A stretch of 58,836 nt of DNA, from assembly GCA_036845225.1 (NCBI GenBank), contig DAIUEJ010000015.1, positions 1 through 58,836 on the forward strand, in the 5' to 3' direction. The position numbers were made by a program, and so were the translations under genes. The notes under the pieces are model-generated. The model made no database searches. It worked only from the letters and a program-made list of their open reading frames with translations, and was not told the origin of the DNA. The DNA comes from FEN-680 sp036845225 (lineage in GTDB: Bacteria; Actinomycetota; Geothermincolia; Fen-727; Anoxymicrobiaceae). This document shows positions 17,097 through 25,118 of this stretch, in pieces; within the stretch, counting starts at the first letter, position 1, and each line of letters begins with the position of its first letter.

Positions 17097-18426
17097 CTTC
17101 GCTCTCCGCGCGCTCCTCTTCGCCGTCGCCGGCCGCTTCTGCAACCGGTGCCTCCCGGCCCTCAGGGAGGTACTCGAAAGTCCGTCCCGCGATCTCGACA
17201 TCATCGCCCGCCGTTGCTCCCGCGCGCGCCAGTGCGTCCTCGACCCCGACGGCCCTGAGCTTGCGGGCAAGGAAAGTCCTGGCCTCGTCATTGTTCCAGT
17301 CCGTCATGCGGACCAGCCTCTCGATGCGCGCCCCGATAACCATGAAACGGCCGTCCTCCGAGGTGACGGTCATCGTCTCGTCTTCGATCGCCGGCTCGTA
17401 AGTCACACGCTCTCCCGTGAGCACCCCTTCTTCGCGAGCCCTGTCGACCATCTCGGTCATCCGGCCCAGCAACCTCTTTATCCCCTGCCCGGTTACGACG
17501 CTGATCTCGAACAGCTCCAGGCCCCTTCGGCCGCACTCCTCGGCGAGGCTCTCCACCTCGGGCGCCGGCGGGCTCAGGTCCATCTTGTTGGCCGCGACCA
17601 GCCTCTGTCGCGCGAGCAGGGACTCATTGAAGCTACCCAGCTCCCCCTCCAGCACGACCAGGTCGTCGACCGGCTGCCTGCCGCTGTCCGGCGACATGTC
17701 CACCAGGTAAAGGATCACCGCCGCCCGCTCGATGTGACGCAGGAAAGCGGTCCCCATCCCCTTGCCCTCATGCGCCCCCTCGACCAGGCCGGGCACGTCG
17801 GTCACCACGAAATCCGAATCGAGCCCCACCACGACCCCAAGGTTGGGCTCCAGGGTCGTGAACGGATAGTCCGCTACCTTGGGCCTCGCCGCCGATATCC
17901 TCGATATCAGGCTCGACTTTCCCGCGTTCGGGAAACCGACGATGGCGACGTCGGCGATGAGTTTCAGGTCCAGCTTGATGAGCCTTGCCTCCCCCGGCTC
18001 GCCCTTCTCGGCGAACCTGGGAAGCGGCCCGGCCTCCTGCACGAGCCCCGCGTTTCCCCTGCCGCCCCTGCCTCCGCAGGCCGCCACGAACTCCTGTCCG
18101 GGCTCGACGAGGTCGGCGAACGCCCTTCCGTCCTCGTCCCTGGCAACGGTGCCCGGCGGCACCAGGATGACCAGGTCCCGCCCCCGTGCGCCCCTCTTGT
18201 TCTTGGAACCCCCTCGCGCTCCGTGGCCCGCGCGGTAGCTCCTCTTCCTGGACACCTCGGAGAGTGTCCTCACGCTGTTGGTCGCCTCGAGCACGACCGC
18301 GCCTCCCGCGCCGCCGTTCCCGCCGTCCGGGCCGCCATTGGGCCTGTATTTCTCCCGGAGGAAAGACGCGCAGCCGTCCCCGCCACGGCCTCCCTCTACG
18401 AAGATACGCGCCTCGTCAATGAACAT
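17089..18426 (-). CDS. obgE: Obg/CgtA GTPase
   Basis: Essential GTPase tied to 50S maturation and stringent signalling. Its 445 residues comprise the glycine-rich Obg domain (1-158), a G domain with GFPNAGKSS at 164-172, switch motif DVPGL at 210-214 and NKMD, and a C-terminal OCT domain (about 340-420, with ARIERLVRMTDWNNDEA). The tail is acidic. Downstream of rplU-rpmA as in most bacteria, but here an orphan response regulator gene is inserted between rpmA and obgE. Confidence 0.96.
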   Translation of the reverse strand: MFIDEARIFVEGGRGGDGCASFLREKYRPNGGPDGGNGGAGGAVVLEATNSVRTLSEVSRKRSYRAGHGARGGSKNKRGARGRDLVILVPPGTVARDEDGRAFADLVEPGQEFVAACGGRGGRGNAGLVQEAGPLPRFAEKGEPGEARLIKLDLKLIADVAIVGFPNAGKSSLISRISAARPKVADYPFTTLEPNLGVVVGLDSDFVVTDVPGLVEGAHEGKGMGTAFLRHIERAAVILYLVDMSPDSGRQPVDDLVVLEGELGSFNESLLARQRLVAANKMDLSPPAPEVESLAEECGRRGLELFEISVVTGQGIKRLLGRMTEMVDRAREEGVLTGERVTYEPAIEDETMTVTSEDGRFMVIGARIERLVRMTDWNNDEARTFLARKLRAVGVEDALARAGATAGDDVEIAGRTFEYLPEGREAPVAEAAGDGEEERAESEDG

Positions 18427-18470
18427 GGGGATTCCACGCTTTCCAGTGTTGAAAGGGGATCGGAAGAGGC

Positions 18471-18938
18471 TTAGGTCGCCGGCTCCTGCCGCGGTCGCGA
18501 AAGGCTGCGAAGCACCTCAAGCTTCTCCTTCTGCTTCTTCCGGCGCTCGAGCCGCTCCTCGTAGCTGCGGTCGAGCACCATCTTGATGACCTCCACCAGC
18601 AGGAGCGGGTTGAACGGCTTGATGACGTACTCGTCGGCGCCGAGCTCCCAGCCCCGGATGACGTCACTGTCCTGGGTCTTGGCGGTGACGAGGATCACCG
18701 GCATCTCCTGGGTCGCCCCGCTGCTGCGGATGCGCTTGAGCACTTCCCAGCCGTCGACGCCGGGCATCATGATGTCCAGGACGACCAGGTCGAGCGGCTC
18801 GTTGTCCAGGACGTCCAGCGCCTGCTCGCCACTTGTCGCCTCGACGACAGAATAGTTGTTGAGCTTGAGGTTGACGTTGATGAGCTTGACCATGGTGGGA
18901 TCGTCGTCCACCACGAGGATCTTCCGCTTGTTGGTCAA
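18471..18938 (-). CDS. Single-domain response regulator with basic helical tail
   Basis: CheY-like receiver domain of about 120 residues: acidic pocket Asp11/Asp12, phospho-acceptor Asp55 in VVLDIMMPG, Thr85 and Lys107 (in VIKPFN). The remaining 35 residues (EERLERRKKQKEKL...) form a charged, probably coiled-coil tail with no DNA-binding domain. The output is therefore likely protein-protein contact. No kinase is adjacent; the soluble histidine kinase at 56667 is a conceivable partner but nothing links them. The gene sits in a ribosome/GTPase block, has its own promoter-like sequence, and follows a terminator-like hairpin after rpmA. Confidence 0.9.
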   Translation of the reverse strand: MTNKRKILVVDDDPTMVKLINVNLKLNNYSVVEATSGEQALDVLDNEPLDLVVLDIMMPGVDGWEVLKRIRSSGATQEMPVILVTAKTQDSDVIRGWELGADEYVIKPFNPLLLVEVIKMVLDRSYEERLERRKKQKEKLEVLRSLSRPRQEPAT

Positions 18939-18976
18939 TTTATGCGCTCCAGTGCTTCGACTTCACAACTATGACC

Positions 18977-19005
18977 ATTATACACGGGCGTCGCCCGCGA
19001 ACGAA
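18977..19005 (-). promoter_or_regulatory. Promoter candidate for the response regulator
   Basis: Minus strand TATAAT (18982-18977) is perfect; 17 bp upstream is TTCGTT (19005-19000), a weak -35. About 40 nt before the response regulator ATG. Confidence 0.5.
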
Positions 19006-19008
19006 TTC

Positions 19009-19038
19009 AAAAAACCGCGGCTCCGGCCAGCCCCGCGC
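19009..19038 (-). terminator. Terminator-like hairpin after rpmA
   Basis: Just past the rpmA stop, GC-rich arms (CGC..GGCT against AGCC..GCG, with a small bulge) are followed by TTTTTT (19014-19009) on the minus strand. It would separate rplU-rpmA from the response regulator-obgE-proBA transcript. Confidence 0.5.
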
Positions 19039-19302
19039 TCAGGTCGCAGGCTCCTCCGGGATCACGCTGACAACGGCCCTGTTGCCTTTTGTCTGGTACT
19101 GGACAACACCGTCGACCTTCGCGAAAAGCGTGTAGTCGCGGCCGAGGCCCACGTTGTCGCCCGGCTTTATCCTGGTGCCGCACTGCCGCACTATGATGTT
19201 GCCGCCGTTGACGCGCTGGCCGCTGAACTTCTTGGCGCCGAGGCGCTTGGACGCTGAGTCCCTGCCGTTCCTGGAGCTGCCTACGCCCTTCTTACTGGAC
19301 AT
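19039..19302 (-). CDS. rpmA: 50S ribosomal protein L27
   Basis: 87 residues with the diagnostic start MSSKKGVGSSRNGRDS, the RQCGTRIKPGDNVG block and DYTLFAKVDG. L27 reaches the peptidyl transferase centre with its N-terminus. Here the N-terminus is the mature form, with no cleavable extension as in Firmicutes such as Staphylococcus. It lies 12 bp after rplU. Confidence 0.97.
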   Translation of the reverse strand: MSSKKGVGSSRNGRDSASKRLGAKKFSGQRVNGGNIIVRQCGTRIKPGDNVGLGRDYTLFAKVDGVVQYQTKGNRAVVSVIPEEPAT

Positions 19303-19314
19303 CCGAACCTCCGA

Positions 19315-19686
19315 TCAAGCACCCTCGGCAGCGGGGGCTTCCGGCTTCTCCGCCGCCTTCCCGGGAGCGCTCTTTCTAACAATTATATCTTCGATCTCGA
19401 GGCGCGTCAGTTGCTGCCTGTGCCCCTTCTTGCGGGCATAGCCCTTCTTCGGCTTGTACTTGAAGACCACCGTCTTGCTGGTCCTCCCCTGGCTCACCAC
19501 GCGGGCCGCAACGCGCACCTTGGAAAGCTCCCTGGGGTTGACGATCACGTTCTTGCCGTCGTGATAGAGCACGACGTCCTCGAAGCTGTGCTTCTTGCCC
19601 TCTTCGACATCGAGCTTCTCGACCGTGATGACGTCTCCAGGCGCTACCCGGTATTGTTTGGAACCAGTCCTTATCACTGCGTACAT
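19315..19686 (-). CDS. rplU: 50S ribosomal protein L21
   Basis: 123 residues. The core (MYAVIRTGSKQYRV, then KKGYARKKGHRQQLTRL) is standard L21. After about residue 103 comes a 20-residue Ala/Pro/Glu/Lys tail absent from most homologues. ATG 19686 has GGGAG upstream; an ORF extension of 11 codons upstream lies over the -10 region and is not used. First gene after the promoter at 19718-19745. Confidence 0.96.
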   Translation of the reverse strand: MYAVIRTGSKQYRVAPGDVITVEKLDVEEGKKHSFEDVVLYHDGKNVIVNPRELSKVRVAARVVSQGRTSKTVVFKYKPKKGYARKKGHRQQLTRLEIEDIIVRKSAPGKAAEKPEAPAAEGA

Positions 19687-19717
19687 ACTGTTCTCCCGGC
19701 GTCCGATTAATCTAAGC

Positions 19718-19745
19718 ATTATACACTACGTCGTCATTGTGTCGA
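19718..19745 (-). promoter_or_regulatory. rplU-rpmA promoter
   Basis: Minus strand TCGACA (19745-19740), 16 bp, perfect TATAAT (19723-19718), in the gap between rng and rplU, 32 nt before the start codon. Confidence 0.6.
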
Positions 19746-19765
19746 AAAGGCCGACGGTTGGCGCG

Positions 19766-21025
19766 CTAAGTGGTTTTATCGTCGAAGACCAGCCCGCGGC
19801 CCTCGCAGCGCGGACAGGTGCGGCCCATGATGTCAGCCAGGCCCTCGGTGACGTTCTTGCGCGTCATCTCGACGAGCCCCAGCCGCGAGAGGGTCACTAT
19901 CTGGCTCTTGGTCCTGTCGCGGTCGAGCTCCGTCTCGAGGGTCTCGAGGACCTTCGCACGGTTCTCCGGGTTCTCCATGTCGATGAAGTCGATCACGATG
20001 ATCCCGCCGATGTCCCGCAGCCTCAGTTGCCGGACGACTTCGACTGCCGCCTCGAGGTTGGTCTTGACCACGGTGTCCTCCAGGCTCTTCTTCCCGGTGT
20101 AGGAGCCTGTGTTGACGTCGATGGCGGTCAGGGCCTCTGCCTCGTCGATGACAATGTGGCCTCCTGAAGGCAGGCCGACTTTGCGGCGAAGTGCAGCCTC
20201 GATAGCCTTGTCGACGTTGTAGCGCGCAAAGAGCCGCTCCTTCTCTTCCTTCTCCTTATATAGCTGGACCCTGTCCATCAGGTCGGGGGCGGAGCGGTTG
20301 AGGTAATCCTTGATCCTCCCGTACTCCGTCTTGCTGTCGACGAAGACGGACTTGAAATCCCGGCTCAGTGTGTCCCTCACAACCCTCACGGCAAGGTCCT
20401 GCTCCGCGTAGACCAGCGCCGGGGGCTTGGCTTCGGCGATCTTCTTCTTGGTCTCATCCCACTGTCGCAGCAGGTTATCGAGGTCTCGCTGCAGGTCTTT
20501 CTTGCGCGCTTTCTGCGCAGCGGTCCGCGTGATGGTGCTACCCTCGGCGGGCTTGATCTCGCGCTGGAGTTTGCGCAGCCTCTCCCTCTCGCGCTCGGGG
20601 AGCCTGCGGCTCACGCCGGACCGCTTCGACTGCGGCATGTAGACCATCATCCGCCCTGGCAGGCTGATGTAGGTGGTGAGCCTCGCGCCTTTGCCTGACA
20701 TGGGGTCCTTGGTCACCTGGACCACGATGGTGTCGTTCTGGTTGAGCGCTTTGCCGATGCGCCGCGGCCTCACGTGCGAGCCGTCTTCCATCAGCACCAG
20801 GTCCTGCAGATACAACAGCGCGTTCTTCCCCACCCCGACGTCCACGAAAGCCGCGCTCATGCCGGGCAGGACAGTTGTTATGCGCCCGACGTATATGTTG
20901 CCGACTATCGATTTCCGACGCGGCTTCTCGAGATAGACCTCCGCGACCTCGTCGTCTTCGAGAAGGGCGAGCCTGCACTTGCCTTTTTCACACGTCACGA
21001 CCAGCTCTTTCTTTACCTTCTTCAA
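19766..21025 (-). CDS. rng: Ribonuclease E/G family endoribonuclease
   Basis: Single-strand endoribonuclease for rRNA maturation and mRNA turnover. The 419-residue protein corresponds to RNase G or the RNase E catalytic half: S1 domain at about 39-117, a 5'-sensor/RNase H-like region, catalytic aspartates Asp303 (AIDVNTG) and Asp346 (VIDFIDM), and the zinc-link CPRCEGRG near 404. There is no long disordered degradosome scaffold as in enterobacterial or mycobacterial RNase E. Starts at TTG 21025 in a TTGA overlap with the DUF2344 gene, with GGGAGGT upstream. Confidence 0.93.
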   Translation of the reverse strand: MKKVKKELVVTCEKGKCRLALLEDDEVAEVYLEKPRRKSIVGNIYVGRITTVLPGMSAAFVDVGVGKNALLYLQDLVLMEDGSHVRPRRIGKALNQNDTIVVQVTKDPMSGKGARLTTYISLPGRMMVYMPQSKRSGVSRRLPERERERLRKLQREIKPAEGSTITRTAAQKARKKDLQRDLDNLLRQWDETKKKIAEAKPPALVYAEQDLAVRVVRDTLSRDFKSVFVDSKTEYGRIKDYLNRSAPDLMDRVQLYKEKEEKERLFARYNVDKAIEAALRRKVGLPSGGHIVIDEAEALTAIDVNTGSYTGKKSLEDTVVKTNLEAAVEVVRQLRLRDIGGIIVIDFIDMENPENRAKVLETLETELDRDRTKSQIVTLSRLGLVEMTRKNVTEGLADIMGRTCPRCEGRGLVFDDKTT

Positions 21026-21795
21026 TACTTACCTCCCCTTGCTCCCCTGCCCGCTGCGGACTTCGTCCTGCCGAGCTCCATTGGGGAAACCAGCTTTTCA
21101 CCGCGCCTCGCGAAGAGCCCTGTCCTGTGGACCCTCGCCCGCTCCCATACATCGCGATCGACCTCCGCCAGGCCCGCCAGGACCTCCACGACCTCCCACG
21201 GCTTGATGGTGCCGGCGATGCCGTCGTCGAGCGTCATGCCCAGCCTGACGCCGTCGCCCTCCGCCGCTCGATCCTCGATGATGAGTGTGTGGACCCCCTG
21301 GCGCAGGTCGACGACTCTCGTGCGGCGAGGCTGGACCCTCTCGTAAGGCACGGAATTCTTCTCTAGGAATCTTTCAACCGCCCCGCTCCAGTCACCTTCG
21401 GAGCCGGCCTCAGCGGGCAGGTCGACCCGGAAGGTCGCGGTGTCGATCAGCTTGCCTACCGGCCGCGCGTCGGCGCCGAGAAGTCGGCACTGGACCGGCC
21501 TGATCCCTTCGGTCAGGGCCTGCTCGAGGCGCTGCTGCGCTTCGGCCGCCGGCATGTACGCCACCAGGTTATAGTCGACGAACTCGGACTCGCTGGTGAT
21601 GCCGATGGGCAGCGGCGGCGACAATGACACTTTCATGCGCGACATCTTCATCCCGGCGTACTCCACGGGCAGCCCAGCCCGCCGCGCGGCGATCATCAGA
21701 GTGCGTGAGTACTCCGAGTGTGAGAGGTAGCGCGCGTTGCCCTCCTTTGTGAACTGGACCCGCAGGCGCAGCGGCTGCGCTCCGCTCTCAGCCAT
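21022..21795 (-). CDS. DUF2344 / TIGR03936 radical SAM-linked protein
   Basis: 257 residues beginning RLRVQFTKEGNARYLSHSEYSR and containing SLSPPLPIGITSESEFVDY, typical of the family encoded next to the TIGR03960 radical SAM protein, to which it is fused in some bacteria. Biochemical function is unknown; the persistent linkage to rng, rplU and rpmA suggests a role in RNA or ribosome modification (inference). It overlaps the radical SAM gene by 8 bp and rng by 4 bp, so all three are probably translationally coupled. Confidence 0.88.
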   Translation of the reverse strand: MAESGAQPLRLRVQFTKEGNARYLSHSEYSRTLMIAARRAGLPVEYAGMKMSRMKVSLSPPLPIGITSESEFVDYNLVAYMPAAEAQQRLEQALTEGIRPVQCRLLGADARPVGKLIDTATFRVDLPAEAGSEGDWSGAVERFLEKNSVPYERVQPRRTRVVDLRQGVHTLIIEDRAAEGDGVRLGMTLDDGIAGTIKPWEVVEVLAGLAEVDRDVWERARVHRTGLFARRGEKLVSPMELGRTKSAAGRGARGGKY

Positions 21796-23659
21796 CCGCC
21801 GCCACCCCCTTCAGGACCGGCTCGGTGCCCAGACGCTCGCAGACGCCGCAGCCGGCGCACTCGGCCTGCCGGCAGTCGGCAGTCAGACCGGCCTCGAGCG
21901 CTCGCTCGAACTCGTCGCGAAGGAAGCCTTTGTCCAGCCCGAAGTCGAGGTGGTCCCAGGGGAACACCTCGTCTGAGGCGCGCTCCCTCTCCAGATAGAA
22001 ACCCGGGTCGATGCCGAGGCCCCGGGCCGCGTCCATCCAGCGGTCGAAATCGAAATGCTCGGTCCACGAGTCGAATCGCGCTCCCGACGACCAGACCTGC
22101 TCGACCAAGCGGCCCAGCCTGCGGTCGCCGCGGGCGAGCATGCCTTCCACCGTGCTCATCTCGCTGTCGTGCCAGGAGAGGTTCACGCTCCTGGCGCGCA
22201 GCGACGACTTGAGTATCTGCTGCTTGCGCCGGATGGTCTCGATGTCGGCCTGCGTGCACCACTGGAACGGGGTGTGTGCCTTCGGTATGAAAGTGGATAC
22301 GCTGACGTTGAACGACGGCGGGGTGAGCTTCTCGGCGCGCACGGCGTCGCGCAGCCTGTACACGAGCCCCGCTATCTCCTCAACGTCCTGGTCCGTCTCG
22401 GTCGGAAGCCCGATCATGAAATAGAGCTTGATGCGGCGGCGCCCTTCTCTCACCGAGCAGACGATTGCCTCGGCCATCTCGCTCTCCGAGATGGGCTTGT
22501 TGATGACATTGCGAAGCCTCTCCGTAGCAGCCTCGGGGGCGAAGGTCAGCCCTCCGCGGCCGCCTCGGTCGAGCCTCGCGGCGAGCTCTGCGGACATGGA
22601 GTCCATCCTCAGCGACGGCAGCGACATTATCATCTGGCGGTGCCGGCAGATCTCGGCGACCTGTGATGCGACGTCGGCGATGCGGCTGTAGTCGGTTGAC
22701 GAAAGGGAGCAGAGCGATACTTCGTCGTGGCCGGTGGCGTCGGCGAGCTCTTCGACCAGCTTCACGACCTCGCCCGCCGTCCTCTCGCGCACGGGGCGGT
22801 AGGTCATGCCCGCCTGGCAGAAGCGGCAACCCCTGGTGCACCCGCGGAAGAGCTCAACGTTGAGCCTGTCATGGACCGCCTCGCAGAACGGAACGATCGG
22901 ACGCCTGGGGTAGAGCCAGCGGTCAAGGTCGACCAGGTTCTTGGTCGGACGGCCCGCGGCGCCATCGCGCCTCGCGACCCCGGACAGGCGGCCGTCGGCC
23001 TCGTAAGAGACCTGGTAGTCGCCCGGCCTGTAGGCGCCGGGCAGCATCGAGGCCTCATCGAGCGTGCGCGCCCTGCTCCAGCCCTCGGCTTTGCCGCGCG
23101 CGACCGTCTCCACCAGCGACACGATCGCTTCCTCGCCGTCCCCCAGGAACAGGAGGTCGAAGTATTCAGCGATCGGCTCGGGGTTTGCGGTACCGCACCC
23201 TCCACCGACGACCAGCGGGCCGGAGTCTCTATCGCTTGCCAGAAGCGGAAGGCCGGCGAGGTCGATGAGGTTCAGTATGTTGGTATAGGTGAGCTCGTGC
23301 GGGATGGTTATCCCGAAGATGTCGAAGTCGCCGACCGGCCTGTGGGTCTCGAGCGAGAACAGCGGCATTCCCGCTTCCCTCATCTCCGACTCCATATCGA
23401 CCCACGGGGAGTACGTCCGCTCAGCGCTCGCGCCGTCCATCCCGTTCACTACCTCGCGCAGGATAGACAGCCCCAGGTTGCTGGTGCCGATCTCGTAGAC
23501 GTCCGGGTACGCGAGCACGACGGTCGTGCCGCCTTCTGTTATAAGTGGCGCGTTCCACTCGCCGCCCGTGTAGCGGCTCGGGCGCTCGACGCGCAGGAGG
23601 AGCGGCGCCAGCCTCTCGGCGAGCCCGCCGGAAGATATGTCGTTCAAATCGCAGTTCAC
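21788..23659 (-). CDS. TIGR03960-family radical SAM protein
   Basis: 623 residues. The N-terminal part (about 40-200) resembles a B12-binding-like Rossmann domain (VVLAYPDVYEIGTSNLG, GGGCGTANPEP). The radical SAM core carries the iron-sulfur CxxxCxxC at Cys274, Cys278, Cys281 (GCTRGCRFCQ). A second Cys cluster near the C-terminus (DCRQAECAGCGVC) may hold another cluster. Substrate is unknown. Partner of the DUF2344 protein downstream. GTG start at 23659 follows a weak ribosome site; TTG 23647 is in frame with AAGGTG nine bases upstream and is an alternative. Confidence 0.88.
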   Translation of the reverse strand: MNCDLNDISSGGLAERLAPLLLRVERPSRYTGGEWNAPLITEGGTTVVLAYPDVYEIGTSNLGLSILREVVNGMDGASAERTYSPWVDMESEMREAGMPLFSLETHRPVGDFDIFGITIPHELTYTNILNLIDLAGLPLLASDRDSGPLVVGGGCGTANPEPIAEYFDLLFLGDGEEAIVSLVETVARGKAEGWSRARTLDEASMLPGAYRPGDYQVSYEADGRLSGVARRDGAAGRPTKNLVDLDRWLYPRRPIVPFCEAVHDRLNVELFRGCTRGCRFCQAGMTYRPVRERTAGEVVKLVEELADATGHDEVSLCSLSSTDYSRIADVASQVAEICRHRQMIMSLPSLRMDSMSAELAARLDRGGRGGLTFAPEAATERLRNVINKPISESEMAEAIVCSVREGRRRIKLYFMIGLPTETDQDVEEIAGLVYRLRDAVRAEKLTPPSFNVSVSTFIPKAHTPFQWCTQADIETIRRKQQILKSSLRARSVNLSWHDSEMSTVEGMLARGDRRLGRLVEQVWSSGARFDSWTEHFDFDRWMDAARGLGIDPGFYLERERASDEVFPWDHLDFGLDKGFLRDEFERALEAGLTADCRQAECAGCGVCERLGTEPVLKGVAADG

Positions 23660-23679
23660 CTTACCGGGTAATTATTAAA

Positions 23680-23700
23680 GCGTGGCACTTGTCGCCACGC
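23680..23700 (-). terminator. Hairpin between ftsZ1 and the radical SAM gene
   Basis: GCGTGGC and GCCACGC pair across a 7-nt loop and are followed on the minus strand by TTTAATAATTA. It lies downstream of the promoter at 23724-23732 and upstream of the radical SAM start, so it is either the ftsZ1 terminator or a leader attenuator. Confidence 0.45.
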
Positions 23701-23723
23701 GTAAATACTTTCTATCAGCCATG

Positions 23724-23732
23724 ATTATACCA
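23724..23732 (-). promoter_or_regulatory. Extended -10 promoter for the radical SAM-DUF2344-rng operon
   Basis: Minus strand TGGTATAAT: a perfect -10 with an extended TGn element; no clear -35. About 65 nt before the radical SAM start. Confidence 0.55.
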
Positions 23733-23754
23733 GTGTGTCGCATTTGAAGCCGGT

Positions 23755-24825
23755 TCACCGGTTCCGCAGGAAGGTGGGGATGTCCACCGGCTCGACATCG
23801 CGCGCCGGCCCGCGGTCCTTGTCGGGACGGCCGGCCGGCTTCGCCGGGCGCCGCGGGGACTTCTCGCGCACGGTGTCGCGGAATCCGGAGGCGACCACCG
23901 TCACCTTGACGTGGTTCACCAGCGCCTCGTCCACAATAGCGCCGAATATCATGTTGGCCTCCGGATCGACCGCCTGGGCCACGACCTCGGCGACCTCGTT
24001 GACCTCGTAAAGCGCGAGGTCCGAGCCTCCCGAGATGTTCATGAGGACCCGCGTCGCGCCGTCGACGCTGGACTCCAGGAGCGGGCTGTCGATCGCGTTG
24101 ATGGCGGCCTGCCTGGCACGGTCCTCTCCCGTGGCGCGGCCTATTCCTATAAGAGCGGTGCCCGAGCCCTCGAGGACGTGCCTGACGTCGGCGAAGTCGA
24201 CGTTGATCTCTCCCTGCTCGGTTATCACCTCGGTTATCGCCTGAACGCCCTGCCGCAGCACGTCGTCCGCGAGCTTGAACGCCTCCACCACCGGGATGTT
24301 GTCGGCAAGGTCCAGCAGCCTGTCGTTTGGGACCACTATCAGGGTGTCGACGTGCTCGCGGAGGATCTCGATGCCCGCGTCCGCCTGGTCGGACCGCTTG
24401 CGGCCCTCAAAAGTGAAAGGCCGGGTGACCACCCCTACGGTCAGGGCACCTGTCTCCATGGCGAGACGGGCGACCACGGGCGCCGCTCCGGTCCCGGTGC
24501 CCCCGCCCTTGCCGGCGGTCACGAACACCAGGTCCGCGCCCCGGATCGCATCCTTGATCTCGTCGGAGCTGGCCTCGGCGGCCTGCTGCCCGATCGACGG
24601 GTCGTTGCCCGCCCCGAGGCCATGGGTCATCTCGCCGCCGATGGGGATGAGGATGTCCGCCAGGCACCCGCGCAGAGCCTGGGCGTCCGTATTGAGCCCG
24701 ATGAACTCCACGTCGTGCAGGCCGGACTCGACCATCCGGTTGACCGCGTTATTGCCGCCGCCGCCGACCCCGACCACTTTGATCACTGCCACATAAGGCC
24801 GCGGCTGGCCGGCGCTCAGTTCCAT
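23755..24825 (-). CDS. ftsZ: Cell division protein FtsZ, copy 1 (distal)
   Basis: Tubulin-like GTPase forming the Z-ring. 356 residues with GTP-binding GGGTGTGAAP at 107-116, NTDAQAL at 45-51 and an intact T7 catalytic loop INVDFAD (Asn206, Asp208, Asp211). A short basic linker leads to the C-terminal peptide VDIPTFLRNR. ATG with GAGAGGT seven bases upstream. It differs from the upstream copy in many core positions (for example LRGCLADILIPIGGEMTHG against LLACDADVKISIGEELTHF), so the two diverged long ago. Nothing suggests a pseudogene. Confidence 0.93.
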   Translation of the reverse strand: MELSAGQPRPYVAVIKVVGVGGGGNNAVNRMVESGLHDVEFIGLNTDAQALRGCLADILIPIGGEMTHGLGAGNDPSIGQQAAEASSDEIKDAIRGADLVFVTAGKGGGTGTGAAPVVARLAMETGALTVGVVTRPFTFEGRKRSDQADAGIEILREHVDTLIVVPNDRLLDLADNIPVVEAFKLADDVLRQGVQAITEVITEQGEINVDFADVRHVLEGSGTALIGIGRATGEDRARQAAINAIDSPLLESSVDGATRVLMNISGGSDLALYEVNEVAEVVAQAVDPEANMIFGAIVDEALVNHVKVTVVASGFRDTVREKSPRRPAKPAGRPDKDRGPARDVEPVDIPTFLRNR

Positions 24826-25015
24826 TCAAATGACCTCTCGTTTGTCCGCATCGTCCAGCACCATGCGGGATTGACGAATCGTATCAGACTGCCCGACCCT
24901 GCTACAAGGATGCGGCGGTGTGGTCCCGGACCCATGCCGGCGCCCTCCAGGAGACGGTCTTCGTACCGCTCTCGATGTCAACCAGGGAGTCCGCGTCAGA
25001 CCGCAACGTCCTCTT

Positions 25016-25047
25016 GAAGTGTAAAGCCGCGCCTGTTAGGCGCGGCT
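25016..25047 (-). terminator. Strong hairpin between the two ftsZ genes
   Basis: AGCCGCGCCT (25025-25034) and AGGCGCGGCT (25038-25047) are perfectly complementary with a 3-nt loop; the minus strand continues TTTACACTT. It probably reduces readthrough from ftsZ2 into ftsZ1. The 293-bp spacer otherwise holds only a palindrome, ATAAAGT...ACTTTAT, beginning at the ftsZ2 stop codon, and no convincing ORF. Confidence 0.5.
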
Positions 25048-25118
25048 CACAGTCCTTGAAACCCTCGAGTAATCCCTCAGCCAACCCTGAAGTCAGGCAT
25101 AAAGTATAGATATAGACT

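Noticed and set aside
23755..24825. Second ftsZ as a pseudogene
   Set aside because: GTP signature, T7 loop and C-terminal peptide are all intact and the frame is uninterrupted.
24902..25084. 60-codon minus-strand frame between the two ftsZ genes
   Set aside because: It spans the terminator hairpin, and no ribosome site or family resemblance was seen.
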